This document shows positions 1-9,854 of a stretch of 64,000 bases of DNA, piece by piece (within the stretch, counting starts at the first letter, position 1; each line of letters opens with the position of its first letter). The DNA is taken from positions 1,736,001 through 1,800,000 of the forward strand of contig BCIK01000001.1 in NCBI GenBank assembly GCA_039545295.1. The letters are read 5' to 3'. Under the pieces are notes generated by a model that was not told the DNA's origin, did not search any database, and saw nothing but the letters and a program-made list of their open reading frames with translations. The position numbers were made by a program, and so were the translations under genes. This stretch comes from Udeniomyces pyricola. Taxonomy: Eukaryota > Basidiomycota > Tremellomycetes > Cystofilobasidiales > Mrakiaceae.

Positions 1-1412
1 TGGCGAGAAGGTGGAAGCGAGGCCGAGTAGCCATGGCTGATGCGCGCCGGCTTGGGATTCGGTTTTGGGGGTTCCATTGGCAAGGCGGCAGCCGAATGGA
101 ACGGTTGAGGAGAGGGCATAGATATGGGTGGAGGCTTGCTTGACGAAACATGGAGAGATGCAAGAGAGGGTGGATCGGACGACGGCTCCTTGTCCGGAAG
201 AACCGGTGCAGAAGGCCGACTCGGCGGAAACAACGCAGGCTCTGACGTCGCAGGTGCTGGACTTGCCAGGTTTACTTGTGGAACACTTGGAGACGACAGG
301 GAAATGGATGCTGGTGTGGGGGCTGTGGAAGGAGCTGACGTGGGTGGTGTTGCAACCGGGATGGATGCTTGGGATGGCGTCGCCGTATGTGCGAGGGAAG
401 CGGACGACGTTAACGGCTTCGTCTGCTCAATGACTGGAGTGACCTCGGGCTTATCGCGTGGTTTACTATCATCCCTTGCTGGCTTCTTGAGTACCGAACC
501 GCCATCCATGCCAGCACCTTTGAGGGCTGCTATACGTTCGCGGATCGACATGAGGGCCGGCGTGGGGCCGGGAGAGGCAGGATCGGAGGGCATGTCTGAC
601 GTAGTTCTACTGCTCACGGGACGGAGACGATTCAGAAGAGCAAACGGTATCGACTTTGACGCGTCAGAATGCAGTTCAATCGGTGCAAGCCGCCAGACAG
701 ACTGAAGCAACGCACGGTGACGACAGAGGAGCGACCGTAGCTGGGGGTTGATCGTCTTGAGCTGCTGACCGTTCGAGCAAGATCTTTTCGAGTTTGTCAA
801 GGCGTGCTTTGTGGGCGGGGCTGGTCTGTTGGGGATACATACATGGTGCATGGATGATGGTGAGTGAATGAGATCAGAGGCAGAGACGGGGGTGCGAGGC
901 GAGAGATGGTTGGTGAACTGACGGCGGTTTGGACGAGGCCGACGAGGGCTGGGGGTTTCGACTTGCCCTCTGGATGATCTGAGCTGAGAAATAGGGCAAT
1001 ACTACGAGGGAATGAAAGGATAGGGTGGTGAGGTTAGTTGATTAGGGAATTCTGGACGAGACTGAGGTCAGGAATGCAAAGGGGAAGAAGGGGCGCGCAG
1101 AGGCGAGGAGGAGCAGGGCAGTAGTTGAAAGGGCAAGTTGGATGTGGACCCCGCAGGGCGATATGGTGGATATTTGGTTGGTGGTAGAAGAGGGTAAGTG
1201 AAACTGTCAACGGACGCAAGGACCTTTCGGAGGTAGACGTAGGCCTTTTCGGGTTGGTTGTGGTGCTCGTGGTAGGTGGCTTGGTCGAGGAGGGTGTTGG
1301 CGGAGTTGAGCCAGGACTTGAGGGAGATGGCTCGGTTGTCGGACGAAGGGTCAAGCTTGGCTTGGTCCTTGAGGCTGTCGAGTCGAGGGTTGGCTCGGGC
1401 AGACAACGGCAT
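1..1412 (-). CDS. Doa4/USP8-type ubiquitin hydrolase, N-terminal part (partial)
   Basis: The first ATG is at 1412. Exons on the minus strand are 1412-1216, 1001-923, 825-716 and 609-1, and the frame stays open to the window edge, so the catalytic end is missing. The first ~75 residues resemble the USP8-dimerisation/MIT-like helical domain: ISLKSWLNSANTLLDQA, then EKAYVYLRKVLAIALFL. A charged helix (KARLDKLEKILLERSAAQDD) follows, then a long Pro/Ser/Ala-rich linker. In Doa4/USP8 enzymes this N-terminal domain precedes a rhodanese-like and a UCH protease domain and acts at endosomes, recycling ubiquitin. AMSH-type metalloproteases share the same first domain, so AMSH is the main alternative; the long linker and the MSIRERIAALKGAGM block make me prefer Doa4. 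The exon 1 donor (GTCCGT, phase 2) was chosen because it restores the helix across the junction. It is divergent to NUP53. Confidence 0.6.
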
Positions 1413-1823
1413 CCAAGTTGGGGGGGGGGGGGATTGGATGGTGTGAGAGGATGGATGGATGGCTGGATGGATGGATGGATGGATGGATGTATATATGATG
1501 TACTAGGGGTGGGCTGTGATGGGATGGAATGGATGGAATGAATGAAAGGACGACGATTGAGATGTGGGACAGACAGGCGGGATGACGATGTGTGTGTGTT
1601 CTTCTTGTGATGAATGATGAAGGAGGTGTTCGGAAACACGGCCCTGCCGTTTGGCTCATACAACTTTGGACGACTCATATAATCATTCATCATCATCACT
1701 TTGGGCGAGTTTGATTATATTCCAATCAATAATCATACATTGATTTCGACCATCCAACCACCCATTATTATATCATCCCAATTCCCATCATCATCATCAT
1801 CACCCATCAACATCACTCATCAA

Positions 1824-1871
<48 letters not shown>

Positions 1872-1874
1872 TCC
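1413..1874. promoter_or_regulatory. Bidirectional promoter gap, deubiquitinase / NUP53
   Basis: This is 462 bp between the two divergent start codons. It holds a GGAT tetranucleotide tract (about 1451-1488), a G run at 1421-1430 and a CA dinucleotide tract (about 1827-1860) that ends 15 bp before the NUP53 ATG. I see no clear TATA box. The simple repeats may influence nucleosome positioning, but that is inference. Confidence 0.5.
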
Positions 1875-2822
1875 ATGGCATTCAACCCAACCCAATCATC
1901 CTCCACCTCTTCATGGTGGCAGCCCCAATCCCCTCAGCTCGCCAACAGCCAGCCAAAGTACGGCGCCCACACCCAGGTCGACGCCTTCAGTTCCCCCGCC
2001 CAACGCCACGCTCAGCCTTGGGCGACCCAACGTCAGGCCTCCCAGCTGGGCGAGGACACCATGGAGGACGTCCCCTCGCACGGAGAGCATCTCCCAGGTT
2101 TCCTCACCAATGCCGCCTATGGCAGGGTCAGTTCTCTTTCAATCATCACCATCGTCAACTACCCACTGCTCCTTGCGCGTTTTGTCACGTTGACTGACGG
2201 ATTCCCTTCCCCCCTTCGCTTCTACGCGTCCTTTCCCTTTCGCACCATATCAGAGTCCACCCTCACTCGACTCACCCTCTACCTCACGTCAGGCTTGGTC
2301 GGGAGGCCGAGCTTCTATGCCCTCGCCTCCTGGACCCGCTCGGTTCGGGACTGGCAGCCTCTTTGACAGCCGGTTCGTCGCTGACCGTCGTTGATGTCAC
2401 GTCTTGCCTCCCCTTGGTTCCTTCCTTGTTCTTGGCTCCATCACTTACACTATCTCTGCATGCATTTCAGATCGCGAGCCAACCCTTACAATGATCAATC
2501 GGGAGCAGGAGGGGTTGGAGGGCATCCGGCCGTTTCAATGTCGTATGAGGATGCCCCACCCGTGACGAGTTTGGACGACAATGACATGGATTCTTACCCT
2601 CCTCCACTGCACTCTCTCGTAAGTCGTCGTCAACATGTTTTTTCTTCTTCTTCTTCTACTTCAAACCCATTAAACGTAATGGAACTGTTGGCAAAGTTCA
2701 TCCTGACAGGAGGAAAAATAAGCTCATGAAATCTTGCTCGGACTGACCTTGACGTCGTTTCTCGCACCCAGAACGACTCGACCAACCAATATCAACAAGA
2801 GTAAGCAAGCCTTTTGATTCTT

Positions 2823-2858
<36 letters not shown>

Positions 2859-4078
2859 TACCTGCTTCTCGTCCACATTGGACCTTGAAACCCTTCATCT
2901 ACCTTTCAACTTTCGCTCACTTCTTAAGAAAAAAGAAAAAGAAATTCCCAACTGACCCATGTCGTTCCTCGTTTGATTCGATCGAACCAAACCCCTTCTT
3001 GTTCTCTCCTCGTCAGTCAATCCCTCAACGTCTCCTCGTCCTCTCCCGCTTCACTAGCCTCTACCGTCGTCGTGTTTGGGCCTCCCATGTCGTTCCTCCA
3101 ACCGATCCTCCAGTACTTTTCCCAACTCGGCAACATTGTCGGTTCCGAAGTCGATTCGTCAGGCGGGAACTGGGTCACCATCGTTTACAAGTCCGTTCGC
3201 CTTTTTTTTCTTTTTTTTTTCTCTTGGACCTGTCTCCCTCCTCTCATCTCTTTCTTTCTTCTTATTTTTTTTTGGTTTGTAAAACTGACGTTCTCTCTGC
3301 CCGTTCGCGTGCGTTATCCATCAGGCACGAATGGGAAGCTGCTCGCGCCGTGAGAAAAAACGGGGAGATCCTGGGAGGTTCTTGGATGATTGGCGTCAAA
3401 TGGGCGGTACGTTCCTTCTTAACTTGCTTTCTTCTTGCCGGTTTCGAAAGCAGAGGGGAGGGGGCGAACGTTTTTTCCCTCTCTTTTTCTGTCTTTTACA
3501 TGTTGTTTTCTCTTCTTTTCCTTCTTCCAAAAAAAAAAAGTCGGAGAATGACATCTCGTTTACTTTTCTCTTCGTCCTGACCATTACCTCTTTCTGTCTT
3601 TTCCCTTGCCAACTTGTTTCCCCTCCCCTCACCCTTCCTCATGTTCCCCTTCTCTTCCCTTGCTTCCCTTCCTCCTTCTTCTGAACAACCTTCGCATCTA
3701 ATCCAACTCACCCAGGACCCAACCCGAAACGACCAACACCCCTCTCTATCCGATACATCCCCGTCGCATCCTACTTCCCATTCCCTCTCGACGTCGACCT
3801 CGACGACTTCTCCTCTCGCGACGACGTCCTCGCTCGCCCAGAACGGGCGGGCCATCCACCTCGCGCCTTCGACCGCGGCGTTCCGACGGGAATCTTCTAG
3901 GCCTGCCGGTGCGGTCGAAGGTGGGAAAGCGTCGTTCCTGACGAGGGAGTCCCAAGGGAGCAGCGCCGCCGGTGTCGGATCCGCAGGGGGCACCGTCGGT
4001 GCTTCGGATTCGACAGCGCCAGGAGCAGGAGGCAAGGGCGTCTTGGGTAAGTTGGGAGAGTTGGTCTTTGGGTTCTAA
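1875..4078 (+). CDS. NUP53: Nucleoporin Nup53/Nup35 (MPPN RRM-like domain)
   Basis: Exons 1875-2126, 2254-2372, 2471-2618, 2772-2800, 3017-3190, 3325-3406 and 3716-4078 join in frame to 388 residues. The N-terminal half is Ser/Pro/Gln-rich and likely disordered. The MPPN/RRM-like fold starts at STVVVFGPPMSFLQPILQYF and continues with SQLGNIV, SGGNWVTIVYK, AARAVRKNGEILGG and SWMIGVKWA, which matches the Nup35 core that homodimerises and binds membrane nucleoporins. The protein ends in GVLGKLGELVFGF, an amphipathic helix like the membrane-binding tail of Nup53 proteins. Expected location is the inner ring of the nuclear pore complex. Exon 4 is only 29 nt. Several intron tails hold long T-rich tracts. 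The start follows a CA repeat, and TCC ATG G at 1872-1878 gives a reasonable start context. Confidence 0.9.
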
Positions 4079-4288
4079 ACCAAGAGGTTTCAAAAGTAAA
4101 CGTCGGTCGGGGAAGGGGAAGGGGAAGGGTTGGGGAGGGGGGGGGGGGCAGTACAGGGCGAGGACGCTGAGGCGATGGAAGGAAGAAAGTACGGCTCAAG
4201 ACGGCTTGGTGGATGGAACGATGCAAATGCGAGTGTAACCACGACGGGCAGTAGAATGACAAGGTGGGTTTGGTTGGCAGAGAATGTG

Positions 4289-4323
<35 letters not shown>

Positions 4324-4641
4324 AGAACAATGGGTGACGAGTAACAAGAAGCTGGTGAGGAAAAGGATGTATCGAGGCATGGAGTTTGCTGAGGAAAGAA
4401 ATCGCGACGAAACTGAAGAAAGAGCTAGAGAGGTGAACTCCAGGTCGACGGGAAAGAGTCTGCAGAAGGGGGAGAAAATGAAGGGGGGGAAGGAGGGGGG
4501 GGGAGCGGGAAGGCGAGAAGAGATGCATATCTTCCAATGGAGTCGACGTATTTTGCTCTGTTTTGTTTGCTCCTTGTTCCTTTTCTGTTCTTGGTATTCC
4601 GTGTTATTGAAAGAGATCAAGCCTTGCTTCCACGTATTCCC
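4079..4641. other. Convergent 3' gap with 33-nt poly(A) run
   Basis: This 563 bp stretch lies between the stop codons of NUP53 and the She3-like gene. It holds a G run (about 4136-4148), an uninterrupted A run at 4289-4321 and further G runs near 4480-4505. No coding potential stands out once simple repeats are ignored; open frames here are low-complexity K/F/S strings. Confidence 0.5.
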
Positions 4642-6508
4642 TTATCTAGCATCATCGTCGTCGTCGCGTAAGGATCGGATCAGATGCTCTCGGATCTGAG
4701 CCATCTCTGATTAAGCGGCGTCGACAACGCAATTCAGAGCGCGCAAAGATGCCACAATTGGTGCCAATCAAAGTCAAGGTCGAGAGGGGACACATCAGTC
4801 AGTTTCCCACTTTTCCCCTTCATATTTGAGATACAAGTATACCAAGTGGAAGCAAGTCTTACCTGTTTGCAAGCTGACGACTGAGGCGTTCAAGTCGTCG
4901 TCGACTTTCCCATAATCAGCAACGTCTCTACGCAGAGAAGTCAGAGTCTCATCGAGCTCAGCCGCGGCGAGGTGTTTAGATTTCCTGAGGGAAGGCGATT
5001 GGATGAGGAGTGGAATAAGGGGAAGGGATTGGAGCAGAATGGGGGAAAAGGAAGAGTATAATGATGAGCAACGATTGCTCATGATTTGGTTATGGACCGC
5101 AGCAATCGTTGTGATCGATCCAACGCTTCCTCACTGGATTCGCTCCAATTGCCCTTTGAGATCCTGAGCCTCTTTCAATCCTTGAACCGCGTGACTCAAG
5201 AGGGCTTTTGTCTCGTCCATTTCGCGTGTCCACCGAGATTTGAGGGCGTCCATGGAAGAAGCCAGGGTCTGGTATGCTTGGTCGGATCGGGCGGCCGAGG
5301 CATCCGAGCTGAAGACGGCCTGTTCGAGGGCAGTCAGTTTACGTTGCTACGTCCAGGGAAGCAGGATGTGAAGTAAGATGTAAGTCTCAAGTCAGTCAGG
5401 CTCGAGATTGCTCAGGACAGAAATTGCGAGGACTGAGGAATGTTATATACCTCATCGGCCTGAACCGTCTTTCTTTCGGTAACTTCTTCTTCCAATTGAT
5501 GAGCCTTTTCTGTCGCCTGGCATGATGTTAGAACAACATCAGCTATAATCTCAAGGGTCTGAGTACTTATATCTCGAATGGGCCTCAAACAAAGGCATAC
5601 AGAGAAAAACGAAGCGTGTTCTCACCTCTAACAATTGCCTTTCTTTCCGACCGAGTTGTCTTTCCAATCCTTCGGTCTCCAATCGTCCCCGTTCCCTAGC
5701 CTCATCCCTCTCCCCTGCAAGGACAATGTTCCTCCGTTGGACCTCCTTGAGTTCGGATTTGAGCTTCTCCGATTCCAACCGGACGTGGTTGAGCTCACGC
5801 TGGAGATTCTCGATGACTTTGCCTGAGGGATTGTTTGTTGCGGTCGTCGAGCGGGGTGAGAAGGAGAATGGGTTCGAGTTGGAGGACGAGGAGGAGGAGA
5901 CAGATTGGCCGAGAGGCTCTCCATCTGTCGGGAATGAGAGAACCAGAAGGATTCAGTTAGGCCCGTTCCATGAGCAATCAACGGTCTGAGGTTGGGTGGG
6001 TATGAAATCCGAGCAGGATCCAGCTGGGTGTTGTCAGTCACTATGGGTTCAAAAGGCTTTGCATCACGACACGAACCAAGAAGCGTCTTGCTGAGATCTG
6101 TGTGATGCAACGGCCAAACGATCAGCCGCTGTGTGAGATTTGAGGGATTCTTCAAGCCACGTTTGTGTTGAGCGGATGGGTTTTGAAGATGAATGGTCGA
6201 TACTCACTGACAGAGGCCAGGCTGATGGGAATTCGACTGCTGCCGGCGGTTCGGGATGTATGGATGACGTTGGCTTGGGCATCTGACGCGAGTGGAGTCG
6301 TGCCATTTGTAGTGGTGTCAGGATTGAATGGTGTGGGTGATGAGAACGCAGATGCGGGCGGGGGAGAAGGGAAAGGAGCATTGGTTGAGACGGTGTTGGC
6401 GAAGGGCAGGGGCAGGGCGATAGTGGAGATGCTAGGGGAGCGTTTGGGGATGAGGGAGATGCGTCGGCGGTCTAGCGGGGTGGGTGAAGGGTCAGCGGAG
6501 GATGCCAT
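4642..6508 (-). CDS. She3-like coiled-coil protein
   Basis: Eight exons on the minus strand (6508-6208, 6149-6077, 6023-5983, 5924-5626, 5516-5451, 5346-5135, 4984-4863, 4706-4642) join in consistent phase to 392 residues. The N-terminal third is Pro/Ser/Thr-rich. From about residue 160 a continuous coiled coil starts with SGKVIENLQRELNHVRLESE and runs to the end, including GRKERQLLEATEKAHQLEEE. This resembles the fungal SWI5-dependent HO expression protein 3 (She3) family, whose yeast member links mRNA cargo to type V myosin. The last exon encodes HLIRSL followed by RDDDDDAR, an acidic tail. The 41-nt exon 3 is the least secure part of the model. Family assignment rests on the coiled-coil pattern, so another coiled-coil scaffold is possible. 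It is divergent to CRD1. Confidence 0.55.
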
Positions 6509-7005
6509 TGGGGAATGGTGTGAGGGACGGATGTACGGCAGGTGGAGATTGAAGGAAACGACGGATAAGGGACAGAAACAGGACTATAATGGAGGAAAGC
6601 CAAAGCGTCGAAAGGGGAAGATGGTCAACTCGGTCGATGCTTTTGTCTGCCTCCTCACACGCTTATTTAGTTAAGACGACGCGTCCGAAGCCGCGCAGTC
6701 GAAACATGGGAGGTGTAGTAATAGTAAACAACCGAGTGATTTGCATGACATGTAACGCCTTACTTTTGTCACGCGTCATCCTCTGTTGTTACGTCGTTAC
6801 GCTCGGCTCAGCGCGATTCCAACTTGTTCTGTCTGGTTACATAACCTACCCGATCTCTCAGATGCCAATCAATGCCACCCACCCCTTCGGCCTGGCCTTC
6901 CTGCTTCCCCTTGCGATAATAGAACAGTAGAGAAACCCGTCCATCCATCCATCCATCCATCCACCCATCCATTCAAACCCATATTTCCTCATCGATCGCT
7001 CCGAC
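6509..7005. promoter_or_regulatory. Bidirectional promoter, She3-like / CRD1, with two ACGCGT boxes
   Basis: This is 497 bp between divergent ATGs. ACGCGT hexamers occur at 6679-6684 and 6771-6776; in yeasts this hexamer is the MBF (MluI cell cycle box) core. An ATCC-type repeat (about 6939-6972) sits just before the CRD1 ATG. Binding is inferred from the hexamer only. Confidence 0.4.
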
Positions 7006-8939
7006 ATGCTTCGCCATGGCTTGTTTGTCGCCCCATCATCTCGCTATGCATCTGCCCTCCTCGAACCCTCCTTACGGCTCCTCCCGCCGACCGACTCGAT
7101 ACGTTGCTTCTCTACTCGACTCCCCCCTCCATCTCTCTCACGACCGCCCTCACCCACCTCCGCTCTTTCGTCCCGCATCATCCGCACGCCCTCTCGCTCA
7201 TTCTTCATATCGCCCTCAAGACTCGAATCGATACCACCCCCAAACCAACCGCCTTCCGGACCTGAGTCGACAGGCGATAAGAAGAACAAACCCCTCGTAG
7301 CCGCCCAACAGAAATTCCAATCTTCCCTCACATCCGTTCGTTTGTTTCGTCATCGACACCTGTCTGTCTGCCTGCGTTCATGAAACCAACCGTTCGCTTT
7401 CTAGCCTCAAACGTCCCTATCCTAAACACCGCGCCCAACGCTCCTACCTATTGTTTCCTTCCTCTTGTACATTCTCCTTGTCTTAGCTCAAGGAACAATC
7501 TGCCAAGCTCAAATCCACGCTGAGTGAGCATCATGAGAACATCAAGACGATCCCCAACCTCCTCACCCTCTCCCGGATCGCGTCGTGCCCGCTCCTCGCG
7601 TACAGCATCATCCATGGCAACTTTGAACTCGCCACGGGACTTTTGGTCTATGCAGGTGTGACCGACTGGGTGAGTGTTCTGCAGGTTGATCGAAAGATAG
7701 AGTATATAGACGTCGGATACAAGGGGTGAGGATGGGAAACGCAGGATATACGTTTGTATCCGAACTGGTAGCACTGACTTGTTAATCAACATCTGTGTCA
7801 CACCGGGGATCGGCGATNNGGGGGGGGGGGGGGACATTTAATAGGTCGATGGCTATGTGGCTAGGACATATAACATGGGTAGCGTTCTGGGGACGGTCCT
7901 AGATCCCTTGGTGAGTCAGCAGTTCCGCACGAGAACAGTCTGCATCTGCTTTCCCACGTGCTTCGCATCCGGTAGCACATCACTGACCTCACCTCTTTCG
8001 ACGATAATCACTCAGGCTGACAAGACGTTGATGACAACTCTTGTCATAGCTTTGGCTTGGAGAGGGTTGCTTCCGAGTGCGTTCTCCCGGTCTCTGACCT
8101 ACTTGAGCAGTAGGATGCTAATCTCTTGATTGTTGCTGATACGACAAATTATCACCTATCTGATCATTGGCTTCGTTCTCTCAGCACCTCTGGCCGTCAT
8201 CATTCTCGGTCGGGATATCATCTTCGTCTTGGCCGCATTCTATCTTCGATGGAGCACGCTGTCTCCTCCTGTGCGTCGCCTGCCTCCGTTCCGTCATTCG
8301 TTCTCACGTCTCCGAACAGATTAGCATCTACTGACACGTCTCTGTCTTCTCATTCTATCTGGCTCGTGTCGAATTCGGGCAGAAAACCTGGTCTCGATAC
8401 TGGGATGTCACCTCTCCAAGTGTCGAATTTCACCCCAATCAAATCTCAAAGGTCCGTCCGGCGTCTCACGTTCATCTTCATCCTCTGGTTCAGATATGTT
8501 ACATGGCTGAACGCTCACAACTCATCTCTGCTTCCATACTTTCTGAACACTCTGGTCTGGGAAAACTTAATAACCGAACCGAAAAAAAATAATAATGTAT
8601 ACATAAATAAGATCAACACAGCACTTCAGCTGCTCCTTATGGGTAGCCTTACGGTTTCACCCCTCATTCCATACGACCTAGCTTCTTTCCTACTGGCTTT
8701 CCAGTACGTTTCCTTTCTTGTAGGATATTTACGCGCTTTGATCCTGTGACGAGGGCCTAAAAAGCGCAATATTGATTCTCTCCCTCCTCTCTCTCTCCCT
8801 TTCTCTTCTCTCCACCATGCTTATCCTATGCTTCCCTTCACAAACACACACGCTCCAAAGATACACCGTTGGTTTCACGACCCTTTGGTCCGGGCTCTCA
8901 TATGCTTTCTCAAAGACCGCTATTCGTCGACTCCGATGA
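7006..8939 (+). CDS. CRD1: Cardiolipin synthase (CDP-alcohol phosphotransferase)
   Basis: Exons 7006-7335, 7487-7669, 7845-7910, 8016-8076, 8185-8270, 8383-8451, 8612-8703 and 8861-8939 give 321 residues. The CDP-alcohol phosphotransferase signature D-G-x2-A-R-x8-G-x3-D-x3-D is complete: DGYVARTYNMGSVLG, then TVLDPLADK. The enzyme joins CDP-diacylglycerol and phosphatidylglycerol to make cardiolipin in the mitochondrial inner membrane. The N-terminus (MLRHGLFVAPSSRYASALL) is Arg/Ser-rich without acidic residues, as expected for a mitochondrial presequence. IPNLLTLSRIASCPLLAYSI is the typical first membrane segment and the C-terminus carries TLWSGLSYAFSK. Intron 2 contains the assembly gap NN followed by a G run; it does not touch coding sequence. 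Confidence 0.93.
7818..7834. other. Assembly gap (NN) beside a G homopolymer
   Basis: Two undetermined bases are followed by about 15 G inside CRD1 intron 2. The true length of this intron is therefore uncertain, but the flanking splice sites are intact. Confidence 0.9.
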
Positions 8940-9128
8940 TATGCATGTGATGAAGGCATGCCTTCTCTTTGACCGTGCTCCTTCCTCATCTTCCTCCCCC
9001 CCCCCTTCACGGGATTATCAATCGTTTCTCCCTGTCCATTCGAGCGTCTTCCTCGAAAATGTATGTGTGTGTGTGTATGTGTGTATGTGTGTATGTGTGT
9101 ATGTGTGTATGTGTGTATGTGTGTATGT

Positions 9129-9184
<56 letters not shown>

Positions 9185-9854
9185 CGTCTCCCTCTTCTTC
9201 TTCTCTCCCGAGTCCTGGGTTATCTCTGTAATCTCTCGATCCGGAAACGGGTATTAAAAAAAAGAAAAAAAAAACGGATGTGAGATGGATGAATGGGTCC
9301 GCTTTGTGAGCGGAGAAAAAAAAAAGGGAACAAAAGAAGGAAGTGTTGATAAACGAGCGGTATCGGTAGCAGTACGTCTAGTCGTCGTGGTAGGCAGTGC
9401 ATGAAGCTAGACCCTGAAGTTGAGGGGAGGTGTGTGTGTGTGTGTGTGTGTTTGGATTGGGTGGATCGGAAGAGACCGCTGAGATGGGGATTTCCTTAGT
9501 CTTTGTAGAAGAAAGAGGGAGGAGGATTCAAAGATGATGAAGGGAATGGAATGATATACTGGGAGGGAGTGAAAGTACTCGAAGGAAATGGATCGAGTTG
9601 ATGTGTAGGTGGGATATGAAAAAAAGGACACAAGGAGACGATGAAGAAAGACAAAGAAGAAGAAGAAAAAACGGAGAAGAGGAAAGAAAGAAGAAGGAAA
9701 AAAAAAAGGGGGGGGGAGGGGAAGACTACATTGGTGTTTGTATGATAAGAAACTGATGCACGACGACGCCAAGAAGCGCAGGCAAGGAAAGCAAGGAGAA
9801 AAAAAAAGAAGAAAAAAGAGGGGAAATGACACAACCACCAGCTGTCGCGTTTCG
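8940..9854. other. Convergent 3' gap with long GT/TATG microsatellite
   Basis: This is 915 bp between the CRD1 and spindle-pole gene stop codons. From about 9061 to 9180 it is a compound microsatellite of GTATGT-type units grading into pure GT. A second GT tract lies at about 9431-9450, and A- and G-rich runs lie at 9255-9330 and 9660-9720. No credible gene is seen; long open frames across the repeat encode only alternating C/V residues. Confidence 0.6.

Noticed and set aside
4289..4321. Poly(A) run as the tail of a retroposed element
   Set aside because: No target-site duplication or element body was seen beside it; the long A/T runs elsewhere in the window point to simple homopolymer expansion.
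9063..9257. Open frames encoding alternating Cys/Val strings
   Set aside because: They are translations of the GT/TATG microsatellite, not genes.
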